Source: Allomyces macrogynus ATCC 38327
Lineage: Eukaryota > Blastocladiomycota > Blastocladiomycetes > Blastocladiales > Blastocladiaceae
Assembly (NCBI GenBank): GCA_000151295.1
Contig: GG745379.1
Location: 173,350-232,654 of the forward strand
Direction: 5' to 3'
DNA length: 59,305 nucleotides
In this document: positions 32,749 through 44,584 of the stretch, one piece after another
Layout: the number at the start of each line of letters is the position of its first letter
Position numbering within the stretch: position 1 is the first letter of the stretch
Program-made: the position numbers and the translations under genes
The notes under the pieces: generated by a model
Seen by the model: only the letters and a program-made list of their open reading frames with translations
Told to the model about the DNA's origin: nothing
Databases searched by the model: none

Positions 32749-34562
32749 TTACGCGTGCACCTCACGAACGGTGATGCTCGACGAACCCGAGCTCTTGTAC
32801 CCTTCGGTCGCGACAAACTGAACGCCGAGCGCGCCGAGGTTCATGCCGTGACTGGCCCAGGCCTTGAAGTGGTTGCCAATCGTGATCGTGCCCGCCGAGC
32901 GGCGGTTGCGACGCACGCTCCAGTACTGCTGGAACTTGCCGCCTGCCGGCGACGGGTCCTGGCGGAAGACCTGGTAAATGTCGTACGTGTCGCCGTCCGA
33001 GTCGACCGTGCCGCGGAACTCGCCCGTCGGGCGGTAGTTGCCCCAGTTGTCGGTGATGTAGTACTCGACCGACCAGTCCTTGGCCCACCCGTAGACCGAC
33101 AGGTATCCGTTACCCTGCGGACTGAACGTGCCCGAGTACTCGACGACGCGCGTCGGCGAGCCCGTCGGCCAGCCCTTGCCTGCGACAAAGTTGCTGACGC
33201 TGTTCCACGACGTCGTGTACTGGCCGTCGGGCCCAATCGAGATGGAAGAGTGGCCAGGGACGTCGGCCCAGAACGAGTACCACAGACCGCCGAGCTCGTA
33301 GCCAGATCCGTTCTTGGAAATGGTCTTCCACTGAGCAGGCGGGGCTGCGGGAGTCGTGGGAGTGCTGGTGGCCACGGGCGTCGACTTGGGAATCGTCGCC
33401 ACGGACGTTGGGGATACAATCGGGGACACCGGCGCGGGGGCCGTCACCTCCCAGACGTTGATGCTCGACGAGCCGGAGCTCTTGTACCCTTCGGTCGCGA
33501 GGAACTGGACGCCGAGCGGGCCCAACGGCATGCCGTGACTGGCCCAGGCCTGGACATGGTTGGCAAACGTGATCGTGCCAGACGAGCGCTTGGTGCGGCG
33601 CACGCTCATGTAGTTCTGGAACTTGCCGCCCGACGGCGACGCGTCCTTGCGGAAGACCTGGTAAATGTCGTACGTATCGCCGTCCGAGAAGAGCGTGCCG
33701 CGGAACTCGCCCGTCGGGCGGTAGTTGCCCCAGTTGTCGGAAATCGCGTACTCCACGGTCCAGTCCTTGGTCCATCCGTAGAGCGACAGGGAACCCGCTG
33801 CCCTGCGGGCTGAACGTGCCCGAGTAGCCCACGACGCGCGTGAACGAGCCCGTCGGCCAGCCCTTGCCCGCAACAACGTCGCCGACCTCGTTCCACGTTG
33901 TCTTGTATTGGCCGTCTGGGCCGACAATCAGGGACGCATGGCCAGGGCTATCCGTCCAGAGTGAGTACCACATGCCGCTGTCGGTGCCGACGCCGTTCTT
34001 GGTGATGGTCTTCCATTGAGCGGGAGGAGCGGCGGGCGCCGTGGGGGTGCTGGTGACTGCGGGCGTTGACTTGGGAATCGTGGCCGAGGGCACCGAGGGA
34101 GGAATCGTGACCGCGGGCGCTGAGGTCGGAATGGTAGCCGCGGGCGTTGACTTGGGAATCGTGGCCGCGGGCGCCGAGGTCGGAATCGTAACCGCGGATG
34201 TCGGTTTGGCAATCGTAGTCGCGGACGTCGGGGTAGCAGTCGGCGCCACGGGCGCTGGGACAGTCACCGTCACGGTCGTTGGGACAGTCACCGTCACGGT
34301 CGCTGGAATGGGTGCATTCGTGAAGAAGCGGTGATGGTGAATGTAGGTCGTGGTGGAGGGAAGGTCATCATCGTTAGCGATGCTTCGGTGCGAGGAAAGG
34401 CGGGCGTCGAGGCGCAGAGACGGCGCGACTTTACAGAGATGGCGTGGCGGGACACAAACCAAGGGAGGTGCACTGCGCTGGAGCCGCGAGCGCCGGGGTG
34501 GCGACGGTGGCGATCGCAAGCAAGAGGGCAGCGGTGATCGTGAATGGATTGATGGGGGTCAT
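32749..34562 (-). CDS. Secreted endo-beta-1,4-xylanase with two tandem GH11 domains (one frameshift)
   Basis: Hydrolyses xylan; extracellular. Exon 1 (34562-34460) encodes a signal peptide ([20 protein letters not shown] then ATPALA). A 157-nt intron (34459-34303) leads to exon 2, which begins with a Thr/Pro/Ala linker ([17 protein letters not shown], then repeated TIPKSTPA and TIPTSAPA). GH11 domain 1 spans about 34020-33455: [20 protein letters not shown] to [14 protein letters not shown] linker separates it from domain 2, about 33335-32755. Both nucleophile Glu ([10 protein letters not shown] and [10 protein letters not shown]) and both acid/base Glu (ATEGY) are present. An extra C near plus-strand 33790 shifts domain 1 at SPQGSGF/LSLYGW; removing it gives one 551-aa frame, so it is either a sequencing error or a fresh inactivation. 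Domain 2 is nearly identical to a truncated copy at 50403. Confidence 0.88.
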
Positions 34563-34620
34563 CGTTGCGATCAACGTGAAGTTGCGAGAATCGGCGTTGT
34601 GGTGAGAGGGACGGCCCGAA

Positions 34621-34626
34621 TTTATA
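34621..34626 (-). promoter_or_regulatory. TATA box of the tandem GH11 xylanase gene
   Basis: On the minus strand CTATAAATTCGGGCCGTCC precedes the ATG at 34562 by about 60 nt. The same 18-19 bp block sits at the same distance before the second xylanase start at 51054, which supports a shared core promoter. Confidence 0.7.
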
Positions 34627-37031
34627 GTGATCAGAGCGTGCGCGACGCTTACCGGAGAAACACGAACCGCGGGGCCGGCGTGCCCGGTTACGCCCAGGCG
34701 TTGATCGCGGCTTCCAAAGTGCCCATGCTCGCAATGGATTGCAGACGACGACCTGGCCTGGTGGGCAGGCGGCACCCAAAGTCGCCGTGTGGTGAAACAG
34801 TTTCATTGCATCCGTCCTGGATGGGTGCATAGGGCTTCTTTGCTGCCTCCCTGCGAACGTTGCTCGACTGCTTCGTCGATCTCTTTGGTGATTGAAAGGT
34901 GCGCGCTCTCGTAATGTGGTGTGGAATATTGGTATTCTGCAAAGCGTCGCGCATGCTTGATTGGGGCGTCCGTTTCGCGCCCATTGCGTATCTGCAGGGG
35001 ATTGTCATGATTGACCAGGTTTGCAAATATTCAGTGAATTGGCCGTCCTCCGAAAGTACCGACAATCCCCTCGAATCATGAACAAGCGCCGCCGCCACAC
35101 ACGAAAAGCCTTCTCCACCGATGCTCATGCAGCAAGTCAATGATCTGGTCAAAGAGTCACCACCGTGGTGGCAATCAAACGTCTGCCTTGCTCCTCCCTG
35201 CTCCTGCAAGTCTGTTCTCGTCATGCTGTCGCAGGCTGTCCAGATCCGTGTTGCATGGTGTGCAAATGCAAGAACCCTCTTCTATCCTTCTGCAGCCCCC
35301 CGGCTTGTCATTATTCGATCCTCACCATTCGTGTTCCATTGACGAGTATGGCCCTCGGTAAGCCAAAGATCATGATTTGTTTTGGAGCAAGCGGTGAGCC
35401 AGCTCTCTGCTATCCGCCAATCCAAATGCTCGATGAACTGTCACACATACAGGAGAAGCAACGGCCAAAAATATAACACGTAAAAAAAATGTTTCAACTC
35501 GCCAGCTGTGGAACAACGCACGAAAGAAACAGCCGTTTATAATGCGAGACTGTCAGGACTTTCATGACTATCATTGGACCCGAGTCATCCCGGACCACAC
35601 GCTCAATCTCGGCGAGGAGTGGTGCACGCGTCAGGTCGGCAACGACTCCTATGTGAGCGAAGGGCAGCCGTCCAAGGAAAGCGACTTGAGAGTAAAGAGA
35701 GGGCGCTTACTAGTGCGGGAACGTTGGAGGCGGGATCCACTGTCGCTGGACGATCTCGACCTGAGCGCCAAGTCTGCTCTAGACCGAAAATTCATTTGCC
35801 CATCGTAGAGGTTCCAATCTGAGACCGACATCAACACCTTGAGCAGTTGAGAGATGACGGGTGAGCGCTGATGTTGTCTGGCATGATCCAACAGCGAGAT
35901 GATTGTGATAGTGAGTGAAGCAGGTGAGGCTGAGTCTCGCAGGCCTCCCAATGCCAACATTGCCGTCGGGAGATTGTAATGTACTTGAAGAATATACGCA
36001 AATGCGACTTGGTCATGTTTGCCAACAGAAATGCTCTTGATGCGCGACAGACGACATGGCGCTCAATCGCATGAGGGATGTATAAGCACGGACGATGAAA
36101 GCGCGGATCTGCGCCGTAAACTCAGCCAAGAAAAGCGTGTCAGCGCGCACTCGAGATCTTTGCGCGTCATGGCGCTCGTCGTACTCGCCCGTGCTCGCTC
36201 GGACTCGATGACAACATTACCTATGGGTTGCTAAAAGCTGCAACCTCTCACCAGGGGACGGCGACAACAGGGCGAAGCAAGATTGAACCCATGTAACCTA
36301 CACCGCCTGCCACAAATCCTCACACGCGATGTGCTAATGTACGACACCCCGAACCATCAATGTAGACCACGCTCCATTCCTACACCGCCGCCGATGCAAC
36401 CTCGACACAAACTTGGGGATACTTGGCGCCGAGCTCCTCGCTCAGTGCTGCTAAGCCCAGCGTCCGGCGCGCCCGGGATGACGCCTGGAAGCGCACGACC
36501 GGCACGTGCTTTTGCGTCGCCCAAAAGACTACGTTCTCCACCAGGTCACACTTCAAGTCCTCGACATCATCCGGAATGATGACAGTGCAAAGTTTGGGCT
36601 TGGGCCCCTCGCCAACGTCGGTTCAAGGACCGCCGGCCTCACGATATGGCTCGATGGTGAATAAAAGAGCTTCATTTCCATTGAAGTGCCTAGAGCAAGG
36701 TCTTCTCGACTGGACTTGAGTCCGCTCACACGAGCAAGACGCGGCGCGCGCGTCAAGTCTGCCACGGCATCCACATGAACCCCAGTATGGCCAAACCGAT
36801 GGAGCGTTTTGAGCGCAAAAAAGAGGTTGACCAGCGCTGCGGAAGTGACGGACAGGGAACCGACGATACCCAGAGAGACCCGCAGTGAGTGTCAAGTCAG
36901 CCGGGGCCAGGGCGGGCAATTTCATGGTGCTGTGGTAGGCCAACAGAGATGATGTCTGGGCAGCGCACCAGGACAGAGCAAATCCAACTTGCAGGAACAG
37001 CGAACAACCACGGCATTTTGGAATTGCGTGG
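34627..37031. other. 2.4-kb gene-poor accessory stretch
   Basis: No conserved gene is recognised despite many short frames on both strands. The right part (36550-37030) lies 3' of an F-box-like fragment and may hold its decayed remainder. Confidence 0.4.
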
Positions 37032-37469
37032 CTAGGCCAAACGCGGGCGAGATCGGCCAGCGAGGTGCGGGTCGTTGGAGTCAGTAAACACTTCAAGAAC
37101 GTAAATCAAGCGCACAGTTCCGTTGTCATACAGTGGGAGCGGATGCACGACCTCAAGCATGACTTTTCCAGCGCTCTCGTCTCTACGGGTGACGATGCTC
37201 GTAAAATGGCGGACGAACGCCTTGAGCGCAATGACGCGAAGAGGCCAACAGGTGCGAGTGAGCGCCAGCAAGTCGGTTGGAAACACGTCGGATCGGGAGA
37301 GAGGCTCTTCCAATAGTTGATCGGCAATCATGTTCAGGACCAAGCCGGAAAGACCCGCGAGCGACCGCGGTTGGGTCGCGTCCAATGGCATGGATGCTGC
37401 GGTGATCATGTTGACGAAAGGCAGGGCGAAAATCGTTCGCGGCAAGTCAAGGAATTTTAGCAGATCCAT
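37032..37469 (-). pseudogene. Truncated F-box-like protein
   Basis: A 145-codon frame from ATG 37469. It contains LAGLSGLVLNMIADQLLEEP, then FPTDLLALTRTCWPLRVIAL and KAFVRHFTSIVTRRDESAG, which parallels the start of the 16142-17958 gene (LPSLVLDSIVDHV, then PGDLFALTAACRFLRHAAL and KTPVRYFTVASV). The frame ends soon after the F-box-like part with no LRR section. It is probably a 5' fragment of an F-box/LRR family member. Confidence 0.45.
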
Positions 37470-37615
37470 TCGTTTCGATTCATTGTCGGACCGATGCAAG
37501 TGCCTTGTCGCAGCAGGATGTGACAAGACTCACATGGAAAGCATGCACCGTCATCCAAATCCCTCCTTGAGAGCACCATCGATCGACATGGCGCATAACG
37601 TTAACTCTTGTAGCA

Positions 37616-38597
37616 TCAAACCAGCATCTCGACAAGAGGGGGCGCAATCTCGTGCGCGGCAAGCGAACCGCGCTCCGAGCGTGTTGCCCACACCTGCATC
37701 TCGTTCAATTCGGCCACATGTTCCGGCGTCACTTCGATCTGCAGGTCGCGTGCGTCGCCCAAAATCGCGTCGATTTGTACAGCGTGGCCGCTGGAGCCGT
37801 CCCGTCGCGCCGCTTCGAGATGGGCCTGCGCGGCCATGAGCGCATGGAGCGGGCGAGCGTCGCGCAACTCGACGAGATGTGACCAAGCGCGGTCAATAAC
37901 GGCAATGTGGTCTCGGAACGTTGACCAGTTTTACCTTGTTGAGCAAGTCAAGAACAGCGAGCAACGGCGGAACAGCACTCGACATGCGTCGCTTGGCAAT
38001 GGCCTTGGCGAGTTCGCCAATCACAATGTGCGGCTCGGTCGCGATCAGGAATTTGAGGATGCGCACCTGCACCAATCCGGGCGTATTTCCCACCACGACG
38101 GCCGTCCACTGTTCATTTGGGTCCTCCGTGACCGTCAGAATCCGATTGAGTGCGCGCAACAGACCAACGAGCCGCGCACGATGATACTGAGCGCGGCGGT
38201 CCTTGGAATCAAGAGGGTGAAGCAGTGCTTGGTCCCATGGCACTTGAGCAGCCGCCGCAGTCGCGGCAGTCACGCCCTCGGCATGCAAAGCATCGCGTAA
38301 TCGAACGGGGTGTGGTGTCGGGTCCTGGAAACGCGGTTTCACGGTGGGCTCGTCGAGAACCGGTGGAGAAAGTCGGGAACGCGCAGATCCCGAGGCCCGG
38401 TGCCTTGAAACGGGAGCATGCAGGGTAGTTGGTTGCTGAGCGAAGACATCTCGGTCGGTCAGGTTGTTCGCGTAATTCCGTGTAATGGCGACGGCTGGAC
38501 GCGGGCGCGCCGGCCCATGGGTGGGCAAGACGGCGCAGCTCGGCCGTCGTGTTGGGGTGCTGCTGGTTAGTCGACGAGCGACAATGCCGGCATCGTG
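37616..38597 (-). CDS. Hypothetical, possibly mitochondrial helical protein (5' end unresolved, one frame break)
   Basis: The frame from about 38597 has no ATG after the preceding stop but begins with an Arg/Ser/Thr-rich, presequence-like stretch (VARRLTSSTPTRRPSC, later ITRNYANNLTD). The body is helical: VPWDQALLHPLDSKDRRAQY, ARLVGLLRALNRILTVTEDP, VQVRILKFLIATEPHIVIG and AVPPLLAVLDLLNKVKLVN. At about 37930 the natural continuation, FRDHIAVIDRAWSHLVELRD to VEMLV stop at 37616, is in the next frame, so a one-base shift or sequencing error lies there. I do not recognise the family; it could be a diverged PPR-like protein related in style to the 9.8-14.5 kb pair. The missing start suggests an upstream exon or a broken 5' end. 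Confidence 0.45.
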
Positions 38598-39073
38598 ATC
38601 AAGGAGGGTTCAAGGAATGAATGAATGGTGTTGATCACAACGTTCTGTCGAGCGGGCGTGGAGGGGGATGCGGAGTGACAACTGGTCAGGTGATGGAAAA
38701 TGACCAGAACGCCATGACGTCAAAATGTGATCGCAACCACCTTTTCCCAACTTCGTCGACAGGCCGTCTGGCCGGATGGTGGATTGCTACTTTAGCCTGT
38801 TGCAGTGATGATAACACATCTCAGCTCACTCCGAAAAAGGATGAGAGAAAAACATTTGTTCCAACATTTCCCTGAAGCAACGCCCTCTTCCTTTGCTGGC
38901 TTTATGGTCCTTGCTCCACTTCAAACGCATCCAACCCTTTCGGTATGCTTCCGTTGCGTTAGAGTGCGTCGACGAAGCGCGATGCTTTGACCTGAAACAA
39001 TGCGCTTGACCATCCACTTCAACAAAGCAACGATGCAAATAAAGAGGCGTTTTGATTGCGGCCCTCTTTTTTC
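38598..39073. other. Intergenic
   Basis: About 480 bp with no supported feature. It borders the 3' end of the MFS transporter gene. Confidence 0.45.
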
Positions 39074-41290
39074 TCAGCCGTGCTTAAACTGAGGCGAGGA
39101 CGATCTCAACACCGACGATGATGCCGTGGCGGCCATGAGCGCCCGGTTCGCGAGCGCGCTTGATCGCCCGCCCTCCCCCTCCTCGTCCTCGACCTCGTCC
39201 ACATCGCCATTGTCCCGGTCGTGTCCTCGTCGCGACGGCGCGCGCATCGGCAAGTCATCCACATCCACATCCACATCGTCCTCGTCCTCGTCCTCATCTT
39301 GCGCCGGCACCCCCACATAATCGGCCGTCCCACGCTTCGCCCCACGCGCCCCCGCCGCGAGCGCGACCAACCGCCGGGCACTCACCCCACCACCGTTCGC
39401 CACCGTATCGATCCCGGCCGCAGCACTACTCGACCGCACGAGCGCGGCATGGTCGACCGACCAATACATCGCGGCCAACGCCGTATTCAGCAGCGAGGCG
39501 CCGCTCATAAGCACAAACAGCGCGGGCCACCCTTTCGCTTCGACGATGGTCCCAACAAACTTACCCGCTAGAATCGCGCCCACATACCCCGCACTGTGCA
39601 CTGCAGCCACGGCAATCCCGGCATTCGATGCGCTCGCGAGTTCGAGCGGGAACAAACCCTCCGCCCAGGACGCGGGTGCCGTCGAGAAGAGCGATGATAG
39701 CGACATGAGCAGGACCGCCGTTGCGAGACCCGGCACCGGCGGCGCTACTGGTGCCTTGAGCGCGTGGCCCAATTTCGGAACGGCTTCGGGGGTTTCAGCG
39801 GCAGCGGGGGCCGAGGCGCTCGCGGGTACGTGCATCCCCGAGTGCCCGTGGGTCGATGCGAAGAGGGCAAACACGGACAGGACGAGCGTGGTCCCGAGGA
39901 CGAGCGAAAAGTAGAGAATCCCGCGGCGGTTGCGCGCGACATTATCGACGAGAAACCCGCCACCGACCGATGCGAGTGCCGAGAGCAGGGGGAGGCCGAG
40001 CGAGACGACCGACGCCTGGCCGTCGTCGAGGTTGAATGCTTCGGCGAGGTAGACGATCGCCCACGAGTTGAAGACTTCGCGGATCCAGGTGAAGAGCGGC
40101 GATTGCAGGAGCAGGAGAATGTACTTGGGCTGCGTCAGGAGTGACGGCGACGAGGGATCGGTCGACGGCGAAGACGAGGAGGTACCCCAGCAGCGCCACC
40201 ACGGCCGCGGGGCCTTGAGCAGGTCGCGGTCGGTCACGGGGTAGGGTGCGCGACCGAGGAACACGCTTGTGCCGTGGCCAGGGCTCGGACTGCGCGACGT
40301 GGATGCGGGTCGCCGCGTCGGGCTGCGGCTCTTGCTGCGGTTGCGCAGCGTGCCGGGCGCGACGCGCGTCGTGCGGCCGCGCCGCGTTGTGGTCGCGACG
40401 AGCGGGATATCAGTGTCTAATTTGGCCACGGACGGGAGGCCCAAGTCGGTGGGCGAGCTATGCAGGAGCAGAACGTGTCAGCAGCGCAAACGGTACGGTA
40501 GCAAATCCGATGTGAGAAAATCAAGACCACACACCTGTGCAACAAGTAAAACGACGGAATCAAGAGCAAAAGGCCGCAGACGGCGGCAAGAAAGAACAGG
40601 CGCTGCCACGACAAGCCCGCCGACATGACCTTGCCGAAAAACAGGCGAATTCCCGCATCGCCGAGCGAGTAGGACAGTGACGCGATACCCATGGCCTTGC
40701 CGTGCTCCATGGGCGGGAACCACGTGCGAATGATTGTGGTCAGTGCCGGCCACCCGCCGCTCTGGAAGATGCGGTTCGCACTCCATAGCCACGTAAAGTG
40801 CGCGACGGTCGCGTTCTCGTCAGAGACGGCGCCGAGTCCAATAGTGCACAGAATCGACCCGAACAGGCACAGGAAAATGAGCTGCCGGCCGCCGAACCGG
40901 TCAATCAGCAGGCCGTTGACGATCTTGCCTACCGAACCGGCGCGAATCACGGAGGGGAGCGTGTACAAATATCAGGTCTTGCAACTTCTCCAATTGGAGG
41001 ACGACGAGCGAAAGAGATGCGGTACCAAAGGCGTAAAACGCATACCCGTACGAAATGACGGCGCCAAACGCGCCCTTCGAGATGTGCGTCGCCTTGAGAA
41101 TGGCCGGTAACGCCACGGAAAAGTCGGTGCGGCAGCAGTAATAGCCAGTGTACATTGCAATCAGCACGGCGAGCGTCGTGGCCTGCCAGCGGCGTAGGAC
41201 GGCGGGGACAGCGCCGGCGGGCGCGAGCGTGCGTGCTGGGCTCATGGCCCGGGTGCTTGCCGACGCCAGGCCAATAGTCGTGGCTGGCAT
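39074..41290 (-). CDS. MFS transporter, organophosphate:phosphate antiporter (SLC37/GlpT) type
   Basis: Twelve-helix secondary transporter related to glycerol-3-phosphate and glucose-6-phosphate exchangers. Three exons: 41290-41026, 40928-40535 and 40457-39074, introns 97 and 77 nt, 680 aa. TM1 region is LAVLIAMYTGYYCCRTDFSV, then ISKGAFGAVISYGYAFYAFG joins across intron 1 to KIVNGLLIDRFGGRQLIFLC, which carries the MFS loop 2-3 pattern (GxxxDRxGGR). TM5-6 contain FQSGGWPALTTIIRTWFP and WQRLFFLAAVCGLLLLIPSF. A central cytoplasmic loop is long, Arg/Ser-rich. The C-terminal half includes IREVFNSWAIVYLAEAFNLD and AVHSAGYVGAILAGKFVGTI. The C-terminal tail has an unusually acidic run (EDEDEDDVDVDVDD). 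An ATG at 41383 in the same frame is an alternative start. Substrate cannot be told from sequence. Confidence 0.88.
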
Positions 41291-43407
41291 GGCAGGGTAG
41301 CGGCAAGGATTCGGGGCCAAAGTCGAGAACCACGGAGTTGCGGCGTGTGGCGCACAGGGCGAGGGGGTCGGGGCGGCCAGCAAGGGTCCCTCACTCGCCG
41401 TCGTTGATCATGCAGCGCAGCGGTCTGGAATCCAAGTTGACGGGTGTTCCTGGGCCGTTGGATGTCGAATGCGCCAAGTCGGGGCAAGGTGGAGTTAGTG
41501 CTGGAGCGCGAGAGCGGACGCGCACGTCGGCCACGGCCTTTGCTCCGTGTGGGCCGCCACGACTTAGCCACAACAGTCACGACTCACGACAGCGCCGGCC
41601 TCCATCGACGCCAAGCTTGAGCTGCAGATCACCAGTGCACATTTTGAGAGCAAGAACCGCATCAATCATGATCAAACCAAACCATGTTGCTATTCATTCC
41701 AAATCCTACTTGCCGGCGCTCAGCACCTCCGACAGGACCTTGCCCTCTTTCGACAGTGAGCGTCGTGCCGGCGCCGTACTTGGCTTGCAGCACGCTGTTA
41801 GCCCACATCGCGCTGAGTGCTTGAAAAATGCTGGCGAACACCTAGCTACAGCTCATTCTCGGCGCCTTTTTGCGCACGACCCGGCCTACTTGGCCACGGC
41901 CTCGGCCAGATCGCAATCAACTGCGCCATGATGCCCTTGACGATCTACCCGTGGTATGAAACGCACTCCATTAGAATCGGCTGCGAGCCGCACATCGCTA
42001 TCACCATCCTTCACATAAATCAGCCGACTATGAGCTAGGAAGGCATCGACGGTTGGGAGACTGGCCACGTCCGGCAGGCTGTCGACAATCCAGAGAAGCA
42101 ATGTTGAGCGCGTTTGTGGCCCGCAAACTTGTCAGCCGGCCAGCGGATCAAATGTGATGAGGTGAAAGACGCAACTGACCACGATTCGCTCGACTTTCAG
42201 TGCGCATGCCCTAAAAAGTTGATAAATCAGACCAGCCGAGACACAAAATATCGAGCCAACCTGTCAGTCGACAAGCGATTTGATGGACGCGAGTAATGAC
42301 GTGCCAACCGCATGAACGTCGTGCTTGAGGACTAAGGCATGTTCCGGACACATTCAAGCTTGAAGCTGGACGTTTGGATGAGCGGTACGTACGACCGGAT
42401 GGAGAAGAAGACGCGAAAATTGCAAGAATCAAACATCATAGGAGAGGCCACCAAGAACGTCCTCATGTACCTATGGACAGGGCGTGTGGATCACGAATGA
42501 CTCGTTGAACAGTTTCTCCTTGCCGGTTATTCGCGTGAATTTCATCAAGTCGGTGGAAATGCAGGGATCGGGAAGGGACCCGAGCTGTGGGACAGAATCC
42601 TGCGCGCCATAATACCTGGAACGCGAAACTGTGATGGCCGTCCTTGAAGCGGTCAGGCTCGTGATTCCGAGCGTCCGTGCTTCGAGCTTGCCCAGCTCTG
42701 CGCCCGTGGCGGACTCCGAGGTGTGGTGCGCGCCGACCCAGCCCGCCGTCCGACCGCCTGCTGATCTTGCGTCTGCCCACGCGTCGTTCATGGCCACGCC
42801 GTCGATCAGGCGCGCAAGTCAGCCGCAACAGTCATCAGCATGGCGACCGGGTCGCCGTTCAGTTCCACGGCCGTCGTGCTGTAGAATTCGCGTGCAGTAC
42901 AACACCCGCGAAAATCAACATAAGAACATGCGTGGTTGCCGATGACCAGCAGGGCAGGGCGGGACGTCGATTTGCGACCTATATGAGAGCTCATCACTCG
43001 TGTACCGCTGGACGTGCCAGTACGATGCAATCGGCACAATCAGATGGGCACGCAACCGAAGCTGATCATGACGAAGGCGCACGCGTTGCTGTACGTTTCG
43101 CTCAGCTTCATGGAGATCCTGGCAATCAGCAACGCGCACTTTTGATTCTTGATTGCAGGCCAGTATTCATTGTTGCCAACTGTCCTCTGTTGCGCCTGTG
43201 TTGTGATTGCATGTGTGCATCATTTCACCATGACAACATGTGTTTGACGTGGACGAACAAAGGCTTCTCGCTCGCGCCAGTTGGATCTCAACGTCGAGTC
43301 CAACCACCGCCAGCATAGCTTGTCAACCATCATCAGCGCACGACTTGGCGCACAACACTCGCCCCATCCGCACCGACCGTTTCCAGCCCGCCACGCCGAC
43401 TTCCACC
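41291..43407. other. 2.1-kb region with unassigned gene remnants
   Basis: No intact gene is seen. Minus-strand frames such as LPTVDAFLAHSRLIYVKDGD (about 42040), FTRITGKEKLFNESFVIHT (about 42520), GRTAGWVGAHHTSESATGAE (about 42730) and VELNGDPVAMLMTVAADLRA (about 42870) have protein-like composition and could be parts of one decayed gene. I cannot name the family; a ligand-binding (Cache-like) sensor fragment is a guess only. Confidence 0.35.
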
Positions 43408-44541
43408 ATGCAGGTCGGCAGCACCGGCGACATTCGCAACCTGCTGATGCGACTCTACCGCGAACTGCGCAGCATCAAGTACCCTGGCCGCCCGGAACCC
43501 GCAGAGTACCTGCCGCCCATAACTATCCACCCGGCCACGCTACGCCGCCGCTGACCCACCACGGCGCGCGGATTCCACTAGCCTCTGTGCGGGCCTGTCC
43601 GCCGTCTACCTGCCCATCATCCACTACGTCCTGCTCGATGCCTTCCCACGCGTCGCGCAGGACCTCGTTGGCAACAACCAGTACGCAATGCACGGCAAGC
43701 GCGACCGCCGGTTCCTTGACGCCGTCTACCGCGTATTGCGGGACCTGTTCGCCTACAAGCCGGCGCTAACGCGCGACCAGGTCCGTTCCCGCCTGTTCCC
43801 GCACACCCGCCTAGCATCCACCTGACGGCGCGCTAGATGTCCTCGACCTAGTTCTTCCACCACGGATTCGCCGCGCGAAAACTGCTGTTCCTGCTCGACA
43901 TGATCGAACTCGTGCGCAACCGCGCGCGCGACCTCGACCGGCTCGCGAAATTGCATGCGCCCGCCCCGGCAGCGACAGTTGCGGCCTTCACGTCCACGTC
44001 GGCGCGGTCGGGTACCGGCGCGCAGTCCACGTCGTCGTCCGCGCCGTCTATGACGCACCTCGCGAACCAGATCGAGGCCGCGACGGCAGCCGCTACCGCG
44101 GGAGCGCGTGGGGACGATATTTCGTACACGTTACCCGTACCCGCACCGAGCGCACCGGCGCCGTCGTCACCGCCTCGACGCGGTGCACATGTGGCGAGTA
44201 GCAGCGACGAGGACGATGACGATGACGAGGTCGAGCAGGATGACGAGGACCGTGTGGCCGCGCGACATCGCGTGGACCCGTTATTTGCGACTGCCGACGA
44301 GTTGCGCGATATGGACGCGGCGGCGCCAAGGCCCGATGCCAATGGGATGCGGTGGAGCGACTTGCACAAGGTGCTCGCGTACGTGCAGGCGTCGTTGACG
44401 ACGCTCGAGGCGACGTTGCGTGTAATGCAGGGGAGGTTGGATGCGGTTGAGGGCGTGCAGGCGAGTGCCGAGGAGAGGGCGAAAGCAGCCGAGGCCGAGC
44501 GGGAGAGGTTGGTTGTGCAGAATGAGGTGCGTGGGATGGTT

Positions 44542-44584
<43 letters not shown>

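Noticed and set aside
32755..33813. 352-codon plus-strand frame
   Set aside because: Mirror of the xylanase domains on the minus strand; Arg/Val-rich with no motif.
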